DNA from: JBNRMR01 sp050309705
GTDB taxonomy: Bacteria > Bacillota > Clostridia > Christensenellales > UBA1750
Direction of reading: 5' to 3'
DNA: 20,074 bases
Assembly: GCA_050309705.1 (NCBI GenBank)
Contig: JBNRMR010000041.1
Coordinates: 1 to 20,074 of the forward strand
The notes beneath the pieces are model-generated. The model saw only the letters and a program-made list of their open reading frames with translations. It was not told the origin of the DNA and did not search any database. Position numbers and translations under genes: made by a program. This document shows positions 1 to 7,201 of the stretch, piece after piece; within the stretch, counting starts at the first letter, position 1, and every line of letters begins with the position of its first letter.

Positions 1-364
1 TTGGGCAATGGGGAATGCCCACCCTTGCGTATAGCAAGCGCAGGTAGTCGTATATTTCGGTGACTGTACCCACGGTGGAGCGGGGGTTTTTGGCGGTGGT
101 TTTCTGGTCGATTGATATGGCAGGGGAAAGGCCGTCGATATAATCCACGTCGGGTTTTTCCATCTGCCCCAGAAACTGGCGGGCATATGACGAGAGGGAC
201 TCAACATATCTTCGCTGACCCTCGGCGTAGATTGTGTCAAAGGCAAGGCTTGTCTTGCCAGAGCCGGAAAGGCCGGTGAAAACCACCAGCTTGTCCCGGG
301 GGATTTCAATGTCGATGTTCTTAAGATTATGTTCTCTTGCGCCTTTTATAAAGAGCTGCTTCAT
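1..364 (-). CDS. uvrA: Excinuclease ABC subunit A, N-terminal part (runs off the window)
   Basis: UvrA is the damage-sensing ATPase of nucleotide excision repair; it loads UvrB on DNA lesions in the cytoplasm. Only the first 121 codons are present, and the gene continues past the left edge. The translation opens MKQLFIKGAREHNLKNI and contains the first Walker A motif (GLSGSGKTSLAFDTIYAEGQ), then RRYVESLSSYARQFL and the DGLSPAISIDQK block, all classic UvrA signatures. The ATG at 362-364 was chosen because it begins the conserved N-terminus and follows a GAGGTAAG ribosome binding site. A well-formed promoter and a LexA/DinR-like box lie just upstream, so damage-inducible expression is expected. 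The HD-domain gene upstream is on the same strand but separated by this promoter. Identification is essentially certain. Confidence 0.97.
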   Translation of the reverse strand, partial: MKQLFIKGAREHNLKNIDIEIPRDKLVVFTGLSGSGKTSLAFDTIYAEGQRRYVESLSSYARQFLGQMEKPDVDYIDGLSPAISIDQKTTAKNPRSTVGTVTEIYDYLRLLYARVGIPHCP

Positions 365-383
365 GCGCGTGCTTACCTCGCTA

Positions 384-430
384 CGAACAAGTATTCGCAT
401 AATTATAGCATGGAGCGTCATTTTTTGCAA
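384..430 (-). promoter_or_regulatory. uvrA promoter with SOS (LexA/DinR) box
   Basis: On the minus strand a -35 TTGCAA (425-430) and a perfect -10 TATAAT (402-407) are 17 bp apart. Directly downstream of the -10, 384-397 reads CGAACAAGTATTCG. This matches the Gram-positive DinR/LexA consensus CGAACRNRYGTTCG at every position but one (A for G in the right half). A repressor bound there would cover the start of transcription. SOS control of uvrA is established in Bacillus; the assignment here rests on the sequence match and position. Confidence 0.82.
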
Positions 431-478
431 TAATTTATATTCTAAAGGAAGATTTTACCGAAAGGCGCAGAAAAAGCG

Positions 479-1093
479 CTATCTTGCTTTTTCAAGCCAG
501 TCCTTTGCCTGTATGAGCCAAGGATGCGGATATAAAATCATGCCGTTTTCAAGGACATAGTCGATATAGGCAAGGGCGGCGCGGGCAAGGGAAGTCTCCA
601 GGGCGGAGCTTACGGCGCTGAAAAAGGACGGCGTGCCGTCCTGATCCCAGGAGAGCTTGTCCGCGATGAATAAGACCAGATCATATGGGGAGGGGCTGGC
701 CTTCAATGTGGTATGGCATTCGATGGCTGAAAGCGCCAGGGGATTGCCGATATTGAAAAATTCCCTGGCGATCACGGCGGAAAGCCTCTGATGCAGCAAA
801 GATAGATAGCGCCTTTCCGCCTCGAAGATGGGCCAGCCTGCCATTAGGGCATAATTCATCATATCGCCGGGCTTCATTATGGCGGAGATATCGTGCAAGA
901 TGGCGGCCCCGGCGGCGATCTCGGCGTCAAGGCCGAAGCTTACGGCAATTTGCCCGCTCGTATTAGCGACGTTTTCGCAGTGGAGCAATGTCTTTTGCTT
1001 GCCGTTTGCGGTCAGAAGGCTGGCGGTGTCGGCCATTAAATCTCCGGTAAGAGAAATTTCATATATGTAGGGCCAGTTTGAAAGCTTAAACAT
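479..1093 (-). CDS. YqeK-like HD-domain phosphohydrolase
   Basis: A 204-residue protein of the HD metal-dependent phosphohydrolase superfamily, closest by motif to the YqeK group, whose known members cleave diadenosine tetraphosphate. The metal-ligand pattern is visible: H38 (LLHCENVA), H67-D68 (AAILHDIS), H101 (SLLHQRLSA), H127 (AIECHTTL) and D145 (LFIADKLSW). The last block, an alarmone-hydrolase-like HTT...D(K) arrangement, is typical of YqeK. The reading frame is open to 1327, but the ATG at 1093 is preferred because GGAGGAAAAT sits immediately before it and the upstream extension has no family character. A TTGTCT/GATAAT promoter lies upstream. It is not beside the usual yqeK partners (nadD, rsfS), so this may be a paralogue; substrate unproven. 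Confidence 0.75.
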   Translation of the reverse strand: MFKLSNWPYIYEISLTGDLMADTASLLTANGKQKTLLHCENVANTSGQIAVSFGLDAEIAAGAAILHDISAIMKPGDMMNYALMAGWPIFEAERRYLSLLHQRLSAVIAREFFNIGNPLALSAIECHTTLKASPSPYDLVLFIADKLSWDQDGTPSFFSAVSSALETSLARAALAYIDYVLENGMILYPHPWLIQAKDWLEKAR

Positions 1094-1138
1094 ATTTTCC
1101 TCCGAAAAATTTCCAGGGATTGGGCGGACGTTTTCTTT

Positions 1139-1167
1139 ATTATCGCAGAGAGATGGGAAACAGACAA
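1139..1167 (-). promoter_or_regulatory. Promoter of the HD-domain gene
   Basis: Minus strand -35 TTGTCT (1162-1167) and -10 GATAAT (1139-1144) with a 17-bp spacer, about 45 bp upstream of the ATG at 1093. Hexamers match consensus at 4/6 and 5/6. Confidence 0.5.
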
Positions 1168-1211
1168 TGTAAGGCTGATAATTTGTCCCATTTTTCTTCC
1201 GGTTTTGAGGA

Positions 1212-1240
1212 ATGGCAAGGGGTGAAAGGCGATATATTAT
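1212..1240 (+). promoter_or_regulatory. Possible promoter of the DapA-like/GNAT pair
   Basis: ATGGCA (1212-1217) and TATTAT (1235-1240) are 17 bp apart and 40 bp before the ATG at 1281. Each is a moderate match to the sigma-A hexamers; an overlapping alternative -10 (TATATT) exists. It diverges from the HD-gene promoter. Confidence 0.35.
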
Positions 1241-1280
1241 AACTGAGAAGTAATGCCGCGAAGGCAAAAGGAGCGATTTT

Positions 1281-2180
1281 ATGGAGAGAATAAAGGGAGT
1301 ATTGGCGCAGGTTACAACTCCGTTCAAAGAAAACGAGGACTTGGACTATGACGCCTTTGCCTTCAATATGGAAAGGCTCAACAAAAGCAGGCTGGAGGGC
1401 TGCGCACTTTTTGGACATGCGGGCGAGGGCCCACTGCTGAGCGGCAGCGAGAAGCTGGAGCTGGTGAGGATCGCCGCGGAATACATGGAGTCCAAGAAGC
1501 TTCTGATGGCCTGCACGGGCATGGAATCCGCCAGGGGAACGGTTCAGCTTACAAACAGATGCGCAAAGTTGGGCGCAAGCTGCGCTTTGGTGGCGCTTCC
1601 CACAAACTATATATGCAATGGTGATGGTGCGGCAGCCATGGCCTATTATTTCCGTGTGGCTGGCGAGAGCGACATCCCCGTGATGATTTGTTTGGATGGA
1701 CTTTCAGGAAACATCGGCGCGGAGGTGGTGGCCAGGCTGAGCAGGCATCCAAACATAGCCGGAATGTTGGACGGGGGAGGAGACATGGCCCGCACAGCCA
1801 CATTCATGCGCTATGCCGAGCCCTCGTTCCAGATCATAGCGGGGGATTTTGGTTGCTGGTATCCCGCCCTTGCCATGGGTGTACGCGCCCTTCTTTCGCC
1901 ATTGTCGGCTATTTTTCCGGATGAGACCGTCCAGGTGAGGGAGCTGTTCCACCTTGGAAACTGGGGCGGCGCCTTTGAGCTTTTCCAGCGCCTATCGCCG
2001 CTTAATGCAGCCGTCACAAGGGCTTATGGCGTGGCGGGGCTTAAACATGCGCTTGAAAGGGCCGGGGGCAAAGGTGGATTCGTTCGCAGCCCTGTTTTGG
2101 GGCTGGGGGAAGAAGAAAGGCAAAGAATCAGCGCGATTTTTGACGGCGCTTTTCAAACCCAAAGCGATGTGCTAGAATAA
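1281..2180 (+). CDS. DapA-family (DHDPS/NAL fold) protein lacking catalytic residues
   Basis: A 299-residue protein with the length and layout of the dihydrodipicolinate synthase/N-acetylneuraminate lyase TIM-barrel family: GVLAQVTTPFKENEDLDYDAF at the N-terminus (first strand and G-x-x-TPF block), GHAGEGPLLSGSEK at 45-58 in place of GTTGE, then IPVMICLDG and NIAGMLDGGGD. In working members the Schiff-base lysine sits in a GxK(D/E) motif; here the aligned residue is L163 (GMLD). The conserved active-site tyrosine is replaced by C137, and the TT pair by H46-A47. By these residues it should not form a Schiff base with a keto acid. It may be a pseudoenzyme, a regulator or a family member with other chemistry. 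AAAGGAG precedes the ATG. A GNAT gene follows 36 bp on, probably in the same transcript. Confidence 0.8.
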   Translation: MERIKGVLAQVTTPFKENEDLDYDAFAFNMERLNKSRLEGCALFGHAGEGPLLSGSEKLELVRIAAEYMESKKLLMACTGMESARGTVQLTNRCAKLGASCALVALPTNYICNGDGAAAMAYYFRVAGESDIPVMICLDGLSGNIGAEVVARLSRHPNIAGMLDGGGDMARTATFMRYAEPSFQIIAGDFGCWYPALAMGVRALLSPLSAIFPDETVQVRELFHLGNWGGAFELFQRLSPLNAAVTRAYGVAGLKHALERAGGKGGFVRSPVLGLGEEERQRISAIFDGAFQTQSDVLE

Positions 2181-2216
2181 AAGTCAAAAAGTGACGTGAA
2201 AAGGGGAAATTCTCAG

Positions 2217-2705
2217 ATGGAGATTAGCTTTGAAAAGATCGGCAGCTTCAGCCGGGGAATCCTCTTCAATATGCTTAAGGACGCCTATTCATTTGACAAA
2301 AGATATGAACAAAGCGAGACTTCCGGCTGGCGGGAGTGCGATGACTTTTTCTTTGACAACCCGAATATCGCAGATAAATACTGCTTTATAACCACGCTGA
2401 AAGGCGAGGCTATCGGCTTTGTTTCTTGGGACCCAAGAAGAATGCCGAAGCATGTGGAGATTGGTCACAACTGCATTGTTTCAAGGCACCAGGGGAAGGG
2501 TTATGGCAAGGCCCAGCTTCGGGAAGCGGTGAACAGAATTGCCCAAAGCGGGGCAAGAAAGATAATCGTCACCACCAACGATGACCTTATTCCCGCGCAG
2601 AAGATGTACGAGAGCGTCGGGTTTGTTATTCAAAGACGAAGGAAGAACAATGTTGTAGGCGATTTTGTGTTTGAGCATATCGATTACGTCCATTATTTGC
2701 AGTAA
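2217..2705 (+). CDS. GNAT-family N-acetyltransferase
   Basis: A 162-residue single-domain GNAT protein, expected to transfer an acetyl group from acetyl-CoA to an amine; substrate unknown. The acetyl-CoA pyrophosphate-binding motif A is R90-HQGKGYG-97 (Q/RxxGxG/A), followed by helix 3 (KAQLREAVNRIAQ), the beta strand KIIVTTN and the motif B region PAQKMYESVGFV, which is the usual C-terminal signature. The frame is open from a GTG at 2196, but the ATG at 2217 is preferred: AGGGGAA lies 9 bases before it, and MEISFEKIG gives a normal first strand. It follows the DapA-like gene by 36 bp with no terminator between them, so the two are likely cotranscribed, and it ends in a hairpin at 2720-2745. 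Confidence 0.85.
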   Translation: MEISFEKIGSFSRGILFNMLKDAYSFDKRYEQSETSGWRECDDFFFDNPNIADKYCFITTLKGEAIGFVSWDPRRMPKHVEIGHNCIVSRHQGKGYGKAQLREAVNRIAQSGARKIIVTTNDDLIPAQKMYESVGFVIQRRRKNNVVGDFVFEHIDYVHYLQ

Positions 2706-2719
2706 AAAAAGAACATGAC

Positions 2720-2745
2720 AAAGCCGCTGGAGTTGCAGCGGCTTT
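2720..2745. terminator. Bidirectional terminator between convergent genes
   Basis: Perfect 10-bp stem AAAGCCGCTG/CAGCGGCTTT with a 6-base loop. On the plus strand it ends TTTT after the GNAT gene. On the minus strand it follows the histidine phosphatase stop, and a run of seven T lies slightly further on. Confidence 0.7.
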
Positions 2746-2749
2746 TATG

Positions 2750-3301
2750 TTATATATCGTACTTTGCCACCTCGCAGTTCTTCAGAGAAAAGGAGTGCAT
2801 CGACAGATAATCCAGCCCATTAAAATGGCGGTTTATCAGCCTTGACACAAAGCCATGACAGACTAACAACACGGCTTTCCCTTCGGCTTCACGGATCAGT
2901 TCGCTAAGGGCGGCCATCACGCGTTCATTGCACTGTCTGATGGTTTCACCGCCCTCAGGCGCGTCGTCGATTCCCCTTGCGCTCAGCCTTTCCCATGTCT
3001 GGGGATGCCTTAGCCGGGCCTCTTCTCTTGTCAGCCCCTCATAAACGCCCATGTTTATCTCCGAAAAGCCATCAATGATTTTCAAAGGCAGGTTGCGGCC
3101 ATGATTGATTATATCCGCTGTTTGCCTTGCCCTTAGCATCGGGGAAGAAACGATATTGTCAAAATGAATGCCTTTAAGATCGAGGGAAAGCTGCATGGCC
3201 TGCTGAACACCTCTGTCATTTAAAGGTATGTCTGTGCTGCCGGCATAGCGGTTTTGCAAGTTGAATTCGGTCTCTCCGTGGCGGACGATATAGAGCTTCA
3301 A
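2750..3301 (-). CDS. Histidine phosphatase family protein (phosphoglycerate mutase-like)
   Basis: A 183-residue branch-1 histidine phosphatase, the fold shared by cofactor-dependent phosphoglycerate mutase, CobC alpha-ribazole phosphatase and broad-specificity phosphatases. R7-H8-G9 (IVRHGET) carries the nucleophilic histidine; R57 (SPMLRARQTA), E81 (EINMGVYEGL) and H149 (LLVCHGFVSR) complete the active site. The small size and the MGVYEGLT motif fit a phosphatase better than a true mutase. The start is a TTG (3299-3301), preceded by GGAGGGAT located inside the end of the upstream GH105 gene, whose stop is 3 bp away. The two are therefore almost certainly translationally coupled. No cobalamin genes are nearby, so a CobC role is not supported. 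Confidence 0.85.
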   Translation of the reverse strand: MKLYIVRHGETEFNLQNRYAGSTDIPLNDRGVQQAMQLSLDLKGIHFDNIVSSPMLRARQTADIINHGRNLPLKIIDGFSEINMGVYEGLTREEARLRHPQTWERLSARGIDDAPEGGETIRQCNERVMAALSELIREAEGKAVLLVCHGFVSRLINRHFNGLDYLSMHSFSLKNCEVAKYDI

Positions 3302-3304
3302 GGC

Positions 3305-4471
3305 CTATCCCTCCGCCTGAGTTTTCTCTTTTTCCCGGCGCAGCAGCTCCACATATGCCAGAAGGAAGGGTCCCACGCCCTTGGCGTCATTTTCAACGAT
3401 GGGCTCGGACATGTAGTAGTCGTATGTGCCGTCGCGGCGGGGGTTGTCGTCGGGGCCAAGGCCCGCCACAAGGCAGATGCCGCCCAGGTTAAGGTCGCCG
3501 TCCACCTCGGTTAAATAGCGCTCACAGATGCCGTCAAAGGCCATTTCGCCCTTAAAGCGCAGCTCCTCGGGCAAAATTCCCAGGCGGATACCCTTGAATA
3601 TGGCGTATGCCATGACGGCGGTGCCGCTGGTTTCAAGGTAGTTGCGCTCTTTGCCGCCCAGGTTCACCAGTTGGTACCACATGCCGCTCTTATCCTGGAA
3701 ACTGAGCATTGAGCGAACCAGATCGCGGAAAATCTCCGCCAGAATATCGGCGTACTCTTGGTGAACAGCGTCGGACTTGTCGATTTTTTCGTATGTGTCC
3801 AAAAGAGCCATTGTGTACCAGCCGATTGCCCGCAGCCAGAAATACTTTGAAAGGCCGGTCTCCTTATCGCACCAGAAGGCGGTTCTGGAGGAATCATAAC
3901 AGTGGTAGTAAAGCCCGGAGAGGGGGTCGCGCATTATTTCGTAGACGTTTTGGAACTGGCTGATGATGTCCGGGTAATTGGCGCAGCCATTCCAGCGGGT
4001 TTCATATTCGGCGTAGAAGGGCTGGGCCATGTAAAGGCCGTCCAGCCATATCTGGTGGGGATAAATCAGCTTATGCCAGAAGTTGCCCTCGATTGTCCTG
4101 GGCATGCGCAGCACATGCTTGTAGTAGATAAGGTCGATGGCTCGGCGGTATTTTTCATTGCCCGTGTAATCGTAAAGCTCGAACAGTGTCTTACCTGCGT
4201 TGACGTCGTCGATGTTATAATGCTCGAAGGAGTAGCCGACCACTGTGCCGTCCTCGTTCACCCTGCTGCTGGTGAAGCTGGCGCTAAACTTCAAAAAGCG
4301 CTCGTCCTTTGTGATTTCGTATAGATCCAAAAGGGCCTTTATCATGCAGCCGTCCACATAGTTCCACTTTGATTTCGCTCCCCTTTTCATGGCCTCCTGG
4401 TTCCAGATGGGATATTCAGGCGTGCTGTTTTCAATCAGCTTTGTGATATAGCGCTCGATCATCGGGTTCAT
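3305..4471 (-). CDS. Glycoside hydrolase family 105/88 unsaturated uronyl hydrolase
   Basis: A 388-residue protein with the (alpha/alpha)6-barrel pattern of GH105 (YteR/YesR-like unsaturated rhamnogalacturonyl hydrolases), which remove the 4,5-unsaturated uronic acid left on oligosaccharides by pectin-type lyases. Recognisable blocks are NIDDVNAGKTL (D88), YPHQIWLDGLYMAQPF (H139, D144; the proposed general acid/base aspartate), WLRAIGWYTMALLD, NYLETSGTAVMAYAI and the C-terminal GTYDYYMSEPIVENDAKG. No signal peptide is seen, so it should act inside the cell on imported oligosaccharides, as this family usually does. AAAGGAG precedes the ATG. It is the first gene of a two-gene unit with the histidine phosphatase and diverges from the serine hydrolase. 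No lyase or sugar transporter is in the window, so the polysaccharide source cannot be named. Confidence 0.88.
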   Translation of the reverse strand: MNPMIERYITKLIENSTPEYPIWNQEAMKRGAKSKWNYVDGCMIKALLDLYEITKDERFLKFSASFTSSRVNEDGTVVGYSFEHYNIDDVNAGKTLFELYDYTGNEKYRRAIDLIYYKHVLRMPRTIEGNFWHKLIYPHQIWLDGLYMAQPFYAEYETRWNGCANYPDIISQFQNVYEIMRDPLSGLYYHCYDSSRTAFWCDKETGLSKYFWLRAIGWYTMALLDTYEKIDKSDAVHQEYADILAEIFRDLVRSMLSFQDKSGMWYQLVNLGGKERNYLETSGTAVMAYAIFKGIRLGILPEELRFKGEMAFDGICERYLTEVDGDLNLGGICLVAGLGPDDNPRRDGTYDYYMSEPIVENDAKGVGPFLLAYVELLRREKEKTQAEG

Positions 4472-4502
4472 AATCTCGCTCCTTTGTCTGTTTTATGCTT
4501 TC

Positions 4503-4531
4503 ATTATAACCCGCGGGCAAGCAGCGCGCAA
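4503..4531 (-). promoter_or_regulatory. Promoter of the GH105 unit
   Basis: Perfect -10 TATAAT (4503-4508) with a weak -35 TTGCGC (4526-4531), 17-bp spacer. The spacer contains the 8-bp palindrome CCCGCGGG (4510-4517), a possible regulator site. A weak -35 is consistent with a need for activation. Confidence 0.5.
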
Positions 4532-4544
4532 TCAAAAAACCAGG

Positions 4545-4573
4545 TTGACAGCGTTGTTCTGCAAATTTATACT
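4545..4573 (+). promoter_or_regulatory. Promoter of the serine hydrolase gene
   Basis: Perfect -35 TTGACA (4545-4550), 17-bp spacer and -10 TATACT (4568-4573), 38 bp before the ATG. The divergent GH105 promoter has its -35 only 13 bp away. Confidence 0.8.
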
Positions 4574-4611
4574 GGGCTTAGAGTAATCAAGAAAAATAGG
4601 GGGCTTTAGCT

Positions 4612-5775
4612 ATGAATCGGTTTGAAAACGTGAATACGGTTATGAAAAAAATTGCCGGACATGGTGTGCCGGGGAGCAGCATCGCCATACATAAGGGCGG
4701 GGAGGCGCTATACGAGAGCTATCAGGGGATGGCGGATATCGAAGATGCAAAGCCGATAACTGAAAAAACGCTTTTCCGCATTTACTCCATGACGAAGGTT
4801 ATCGCCGTGGCTGCGGCGCTTATGCTCTACGAGCGGGGCGAATTCCTTTTGACAGACCCGGTGGAGGAATACCTGCCACAGTTCAGGGGAATTCAGGTGA
4901 GCGACTGCGACTGGCAGGGCAATGTGTTTAGCCGCCCTCCCAAGTCCCCGCTGCTGGTGAAACATCTTTTCTCAATGACTTCGGGCGTTGTCTCCGGTGG
5001 TAATTCCAGCGAAACAAGCCGGGGTTACTCCAGCGGAGCCGCCCAGGCTCAAAAGGAGCATGGAGACGACTATTCCATCGCCCATTACACTGACGTCATC
5101 GCCAAAACCCCTCTGGCCTTCGACCCCGGCGAGCATTGGCGCTATGGCTCCAGCCTGGACGTGCTGGCAAGAATGCTGGAGGTCATCGCCGGCAAGACTT
5201 TTGGGCAGTTCTTAAAAGAAGAAATATTTAATCCTCTTGGCATGGAGGACACATTCTTCAAGCTGCCGGAGGAAAAAGCCGAAAGGCTGTGCAGCATGTA
5301 CCGGGTGACGGATGCAGGGCTTCAAAAGGTCACCAACATGGACGGGAACTACCGCCCGGGCACAAAGATAGAGTATGCCAGCGGCGGGCTGATATCCTCC
5401 TTGGGGGATTACTCCCGCTTCGCTCAGGCTCTTGCCTGCGGGCATTGGAAGGGCGTGAGCATATTGGGCAAAAGGACAGTCGCACTGATGGCGCAAAACC
5501 AGCTTTCGCCCCAAGCTTTTAGGGACTTTCAGGAGAAAATGCGCCACTATGCCGGCTATGGCTATGGCCTGGGTGTGCGCACAATGATTGACACCTCTGC
5601 TGCCGGCAGCAACGGCTGCGCAGGGGAGTTCGGTTGGTATGGAATGGCAGGCTCCTGGATGCTGGTTGATCCTGCAAACGAGCTTAGCATAGTATACATG
5701 CAGCAGACATTGCCGGCCATGGAGGGCTATGTGCAGTCAAGGCTTAGAAACGCAGTATATTCCGCTATACAGTGA
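4612..5775 (+). CDS. Serine hydrolase, class C beta-lactamase/esterase family VIII fold
   Basis: A 387-residue protein of the penicillin-binding-protein-like beta-lactamase superfamily (PF00144). The catalytic S59-x-x-K62 (SMTK) follows the usual LFRIYSMTKVI block; the Tyr motif is Y178-G-S (HWRYGSSLDVLARMLE); the third motif lies around GWYGMAG (341-347), resembling the WGG/HTG element of EstB-type esterases. There is no signal peptide, so it is probably a cytoplasmic esterase or peptidase and not a resistance beta-lactamase. AGGGGGC provides a ribosome binding site before the ATG, and the promoter is near consensus. The gene stands alone, facing the collagen gene, with a hairpin between them. 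Natural substrate cannot be read from sequence. Confidence 0.87.
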   Translation: MNRFENVNTVMKKIAGHGVPGSSIAIHKGGEALYESYQGMADIEDAKPITEKTLFRIYSMTKVIAVAAALMLYERGEFLLTDPVEEYLPQFRGIQVSDCDWQGNVFSRPPKSPLLVKHLFSMTSGVVSGGNSSETSRGYSSGAAQAQKEHGDDYSIAHYTDVIAKTPLAFDPGEHWRYGSSLDVLARMLEVIAGKTFGQFLKEEIFNPLGMEDTFFKLPEEKAERLCSMYRVTDAGLQKVTNMDGNYRPGTKIEYASGGLISSLGDYSRFAQALACGHWKGVSILGKRTVALMAQNQLSPQAFRDFQEKMRHYAGYGYGLGVRTMIDTSAAGSNGCAGEFGWYGMAGSWMLVDPANELSIVYMQQTLPAMEGYVQSRLRNAVYSAIQ

Positions 5776-5783
5776 GAATGAAG

Positions 5784-5822
5784 AAAAAGCCCTCCTCCTG
5801 CGGTAATGGCAGGGAGGAGGGC
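5784..5822 (-). terminator. Terminator of the collagen-like gene (also behind the serine hydrolase)
   Basis: Arms GCCCTCCTCC (5789-5798) and GGAGGAGGGC (5813-5822) pair perfectly, with further inner pairing TGC/GCA. Read on the minus strand, the stem is followed at once by TTTTTCTT, a canonical intrinsic terminator. In the plus direction there is no adjacent T run, only a second 6-bp stem and TTTTT a little further. Confidence 0.8.
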
Positions 5823-5867
5823 GAGCGCCGCATTTTTGCTATTTACGGCGCATCTGAAGATCTGTAT

Positions 5868-7154
5868 TTAGACGCTTATTTTCTTGACGGTCAGATATGC
5901 GCTCAGGCCAGAGCCAAGAAGCACGTTCAAAATGGTCGCACTGTTGATGGCAAGATCGACGACATCTCCGGCGGTTAGATCAATTAAAGAGCTGCCGCTA
6001 AAGAGAGTCTCAGAGCCAACTGAGAGTAAGCGGCCCTGATAGGTCGAAAGATCATAGGCGCCGTTTACTCGAACCCCTACGGATACGCCAATGGCCACCA
6101 GAACGGTGCTCGCGATCACCATATAGTTTACCTCGTAAGTTCCGGTTTCATTGATGGTGATAGTGTTGGTTCCCAGGGTTGTGTTGTCGAAGGGCATGGT
6201 TTCATCCAGCTCAATCTGGACATTACCGCCGCCGATTCCGATGTCTATGACCTGTGCAATGAGTGAGTAAAGACCGCCGTAAGCGGAAAGGCCGGAGGGG
6301 CCTGTGGGTCCTTCGGGGCCGGTTTCCCCCTGTATGCCCTGAATGCCTTGTAGCCCAGTGGGTCCAGTTGCACCAGTTGCACCTGTTGATCCTGTTGGGC
6401 CAGTAGCCCCAGTTGATCCGGTGGGGCCAGTTGCACCAGTTGATCCTGTTGGGCCAGTAGCTCCAGTTGCTCCGGTTGCTCCAGTCGGGCCAGTAGCCCC
6501 AGTTGATCCCGTAGGCCCTGTCACGCCGATGCCAGTTGCCCCGGTTTCTCCAGTGGGTCCAGTCGGGCCGGTTGCTCCTGTCGGTCCGGTCGGGCCTGTA
6601 GGTCCAGTGGGTCCTGTCGTGCCGATGCCAGTAGCCCCGGTAACTCCGGTAGCTCCGGTCGGGCCTGTAGGTCCAGTGGGTCCTGTCGCGCCGATGCCAG
6701 TTGCTCCAGTTGATCCAGTGGGTCCTGTAGGCCCAGTGGGTCCGGTGGGTCCTGTCGCGCCGGTGCCAGTTGCCCCGGTAGCTCCAGTTGCTCCAGTTGC
6801 TCCGGTCGGGCCTGTCGGTCCGGTGGGTCCTGTCGTGCCGATGCCAGTAGCCCCGGTTGCTCCCGTTGCGCCCTGAGCGCCTTGAGGTCCCTGTGGTCCG
6901 ATGGGTCCTTGCGGCCCTTGAGGCCCTTGCGGTCCTTGCGGTCCGGTGGGGCCGGTAGGGCCGCCGGAAGGCCCGGTAGGGCCTATGGGACCCTGGGGAC
7001 CTCTTGATCCTCGGGGCCCTTCATTGCCTTGGGGACCTCTGGGGCCTACGGGCCCTCTGGGACCCGGCCTGCAGCAAGCTCCTCCGATTCCTGAGCAAAT
7101 ATTACAGCAACCATGGGGATTGCCATGTTGACAACATCCTCTATTTCTTAGCAA
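5868..7154 (-). CDS. Collagen-like (G-X-Y) surface protein, BclA-like, probable exosporium glycoprotein
   Basis: A 428-residue three-part protein. Residues 1-30 are Cys-rich (seven Cys, MLRNRGCCQHGNPHGCC). Residues about 31-290 are a collagen-like domain: Pro/Arg/Gln-rich triplets first (GPR, GPQ), then mainly GPT and GAT triplets with some GST, a composition rich in Thr for O-glycosylation. Residues about 291-428 form a globular C-terminal domain (SAYGGLYS...VKKISV) that resembles the BclA trimerising beta-domain, starting with the typical AYGG. The start is taken as TTG at 7152-7154 because GAGGTG lies 6 bases upstream; an in-frame GTG (7161-7163) overlapping this site is an alternative. 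Family knowledge suggests assembly on the spore exosporium; that location is inferred. A glycosyltransferase gene sits directly upstream on the same strand. Confidence 0.88.
   Translation of the reverse strand: MLRNRGCCQHGNPHGCCNICSGIGGACCRPGPRGPVGPRGPQGNEGPRGSRGPQGPIGPTGPSGGPTGPTGPQGPQGPQGPQGPIGPQGPQGAQGATGATGATGIGTTGPTGPTGPTGATGATGATGATGTGATGPTGPTGPTGPTGSTGATGIGATGPTGPTGPTGATGVTGATGIGTTGPTGPTGPTGPTGATGPTGPTGETGATGIGVTGPTGSTGATGPTGATGATGATGPTGSTGATGPTGSTGATGPTGSTGATGATGPTGLQGIQGIQGETGPEGPTGPSGLSAYGGLYSLIAQVIDIGIGGGNVQIELDETMPFDNTTLGTNTITINETGTYEVNYMVIASTVLVAIGVSVGVRVNGAYDLSTYQGRLLSVGSETLFSGSSLIDLTAGDVVDLAINSATILNVLLGSGLSAYLTVKKISV
6320..7070 (-). repeat. Coding tandem repeat of the collagen domain (9-nt G-X-Y periodicity)
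   Basis: The DNA is built from 9-base units (Gly-Pro/Ala-Thr and variants), with larger modules of 69-96 nt that each begin with a two-residue phase break (Gly-Ile or Gly-Thr). The opposite strand carries a long open frame rich in Val-Ala-Pro, which is only the mirror of this repeat. Such tracts are prone to length change by slippage or recombination. Confidence 0.85.
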
Positions 7155-7185
7155 TTTATTCACCTCAGTTAAATTGGTTGGGAAT

Positions 7186-7201
7186 ATACCTATACAGGTA
7201 T
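7186..7201. promoter_or_regulatory. Inverted repeat upstream of the collagen-like gene
   Basis: ATACCT-ATAC-AGGTAT, a 6-bp inverted repeat 32 bp before the proposed start codon. The minus strand also reads GGGCATACCTG here, partly resembling a sporulation-sigma -10 (CATA...). It may be an operator or part of a promoter; neither is proven. Confidence 0.35.

Noticed and set aside
2750..3301. CobC alpha-ribazole phosphatase assignment
   Set aside because: The fold fits but there is no cobalamin gene nearby, so only the general histidine phosphatase call is kept.
4612..5775. Antibiotic-resistance beta-lactamase
   Set aside because: No signal peptide and the third motif resembles family VIII esterases, not AmpC (KTG).
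6343..6876. Long plus-strand frame rich in Val-Ala-Pro repeats
   Set aside because: It is the antisense mirror of the collagen G-X-Y repeat, with no ribosome site and no independent family character.
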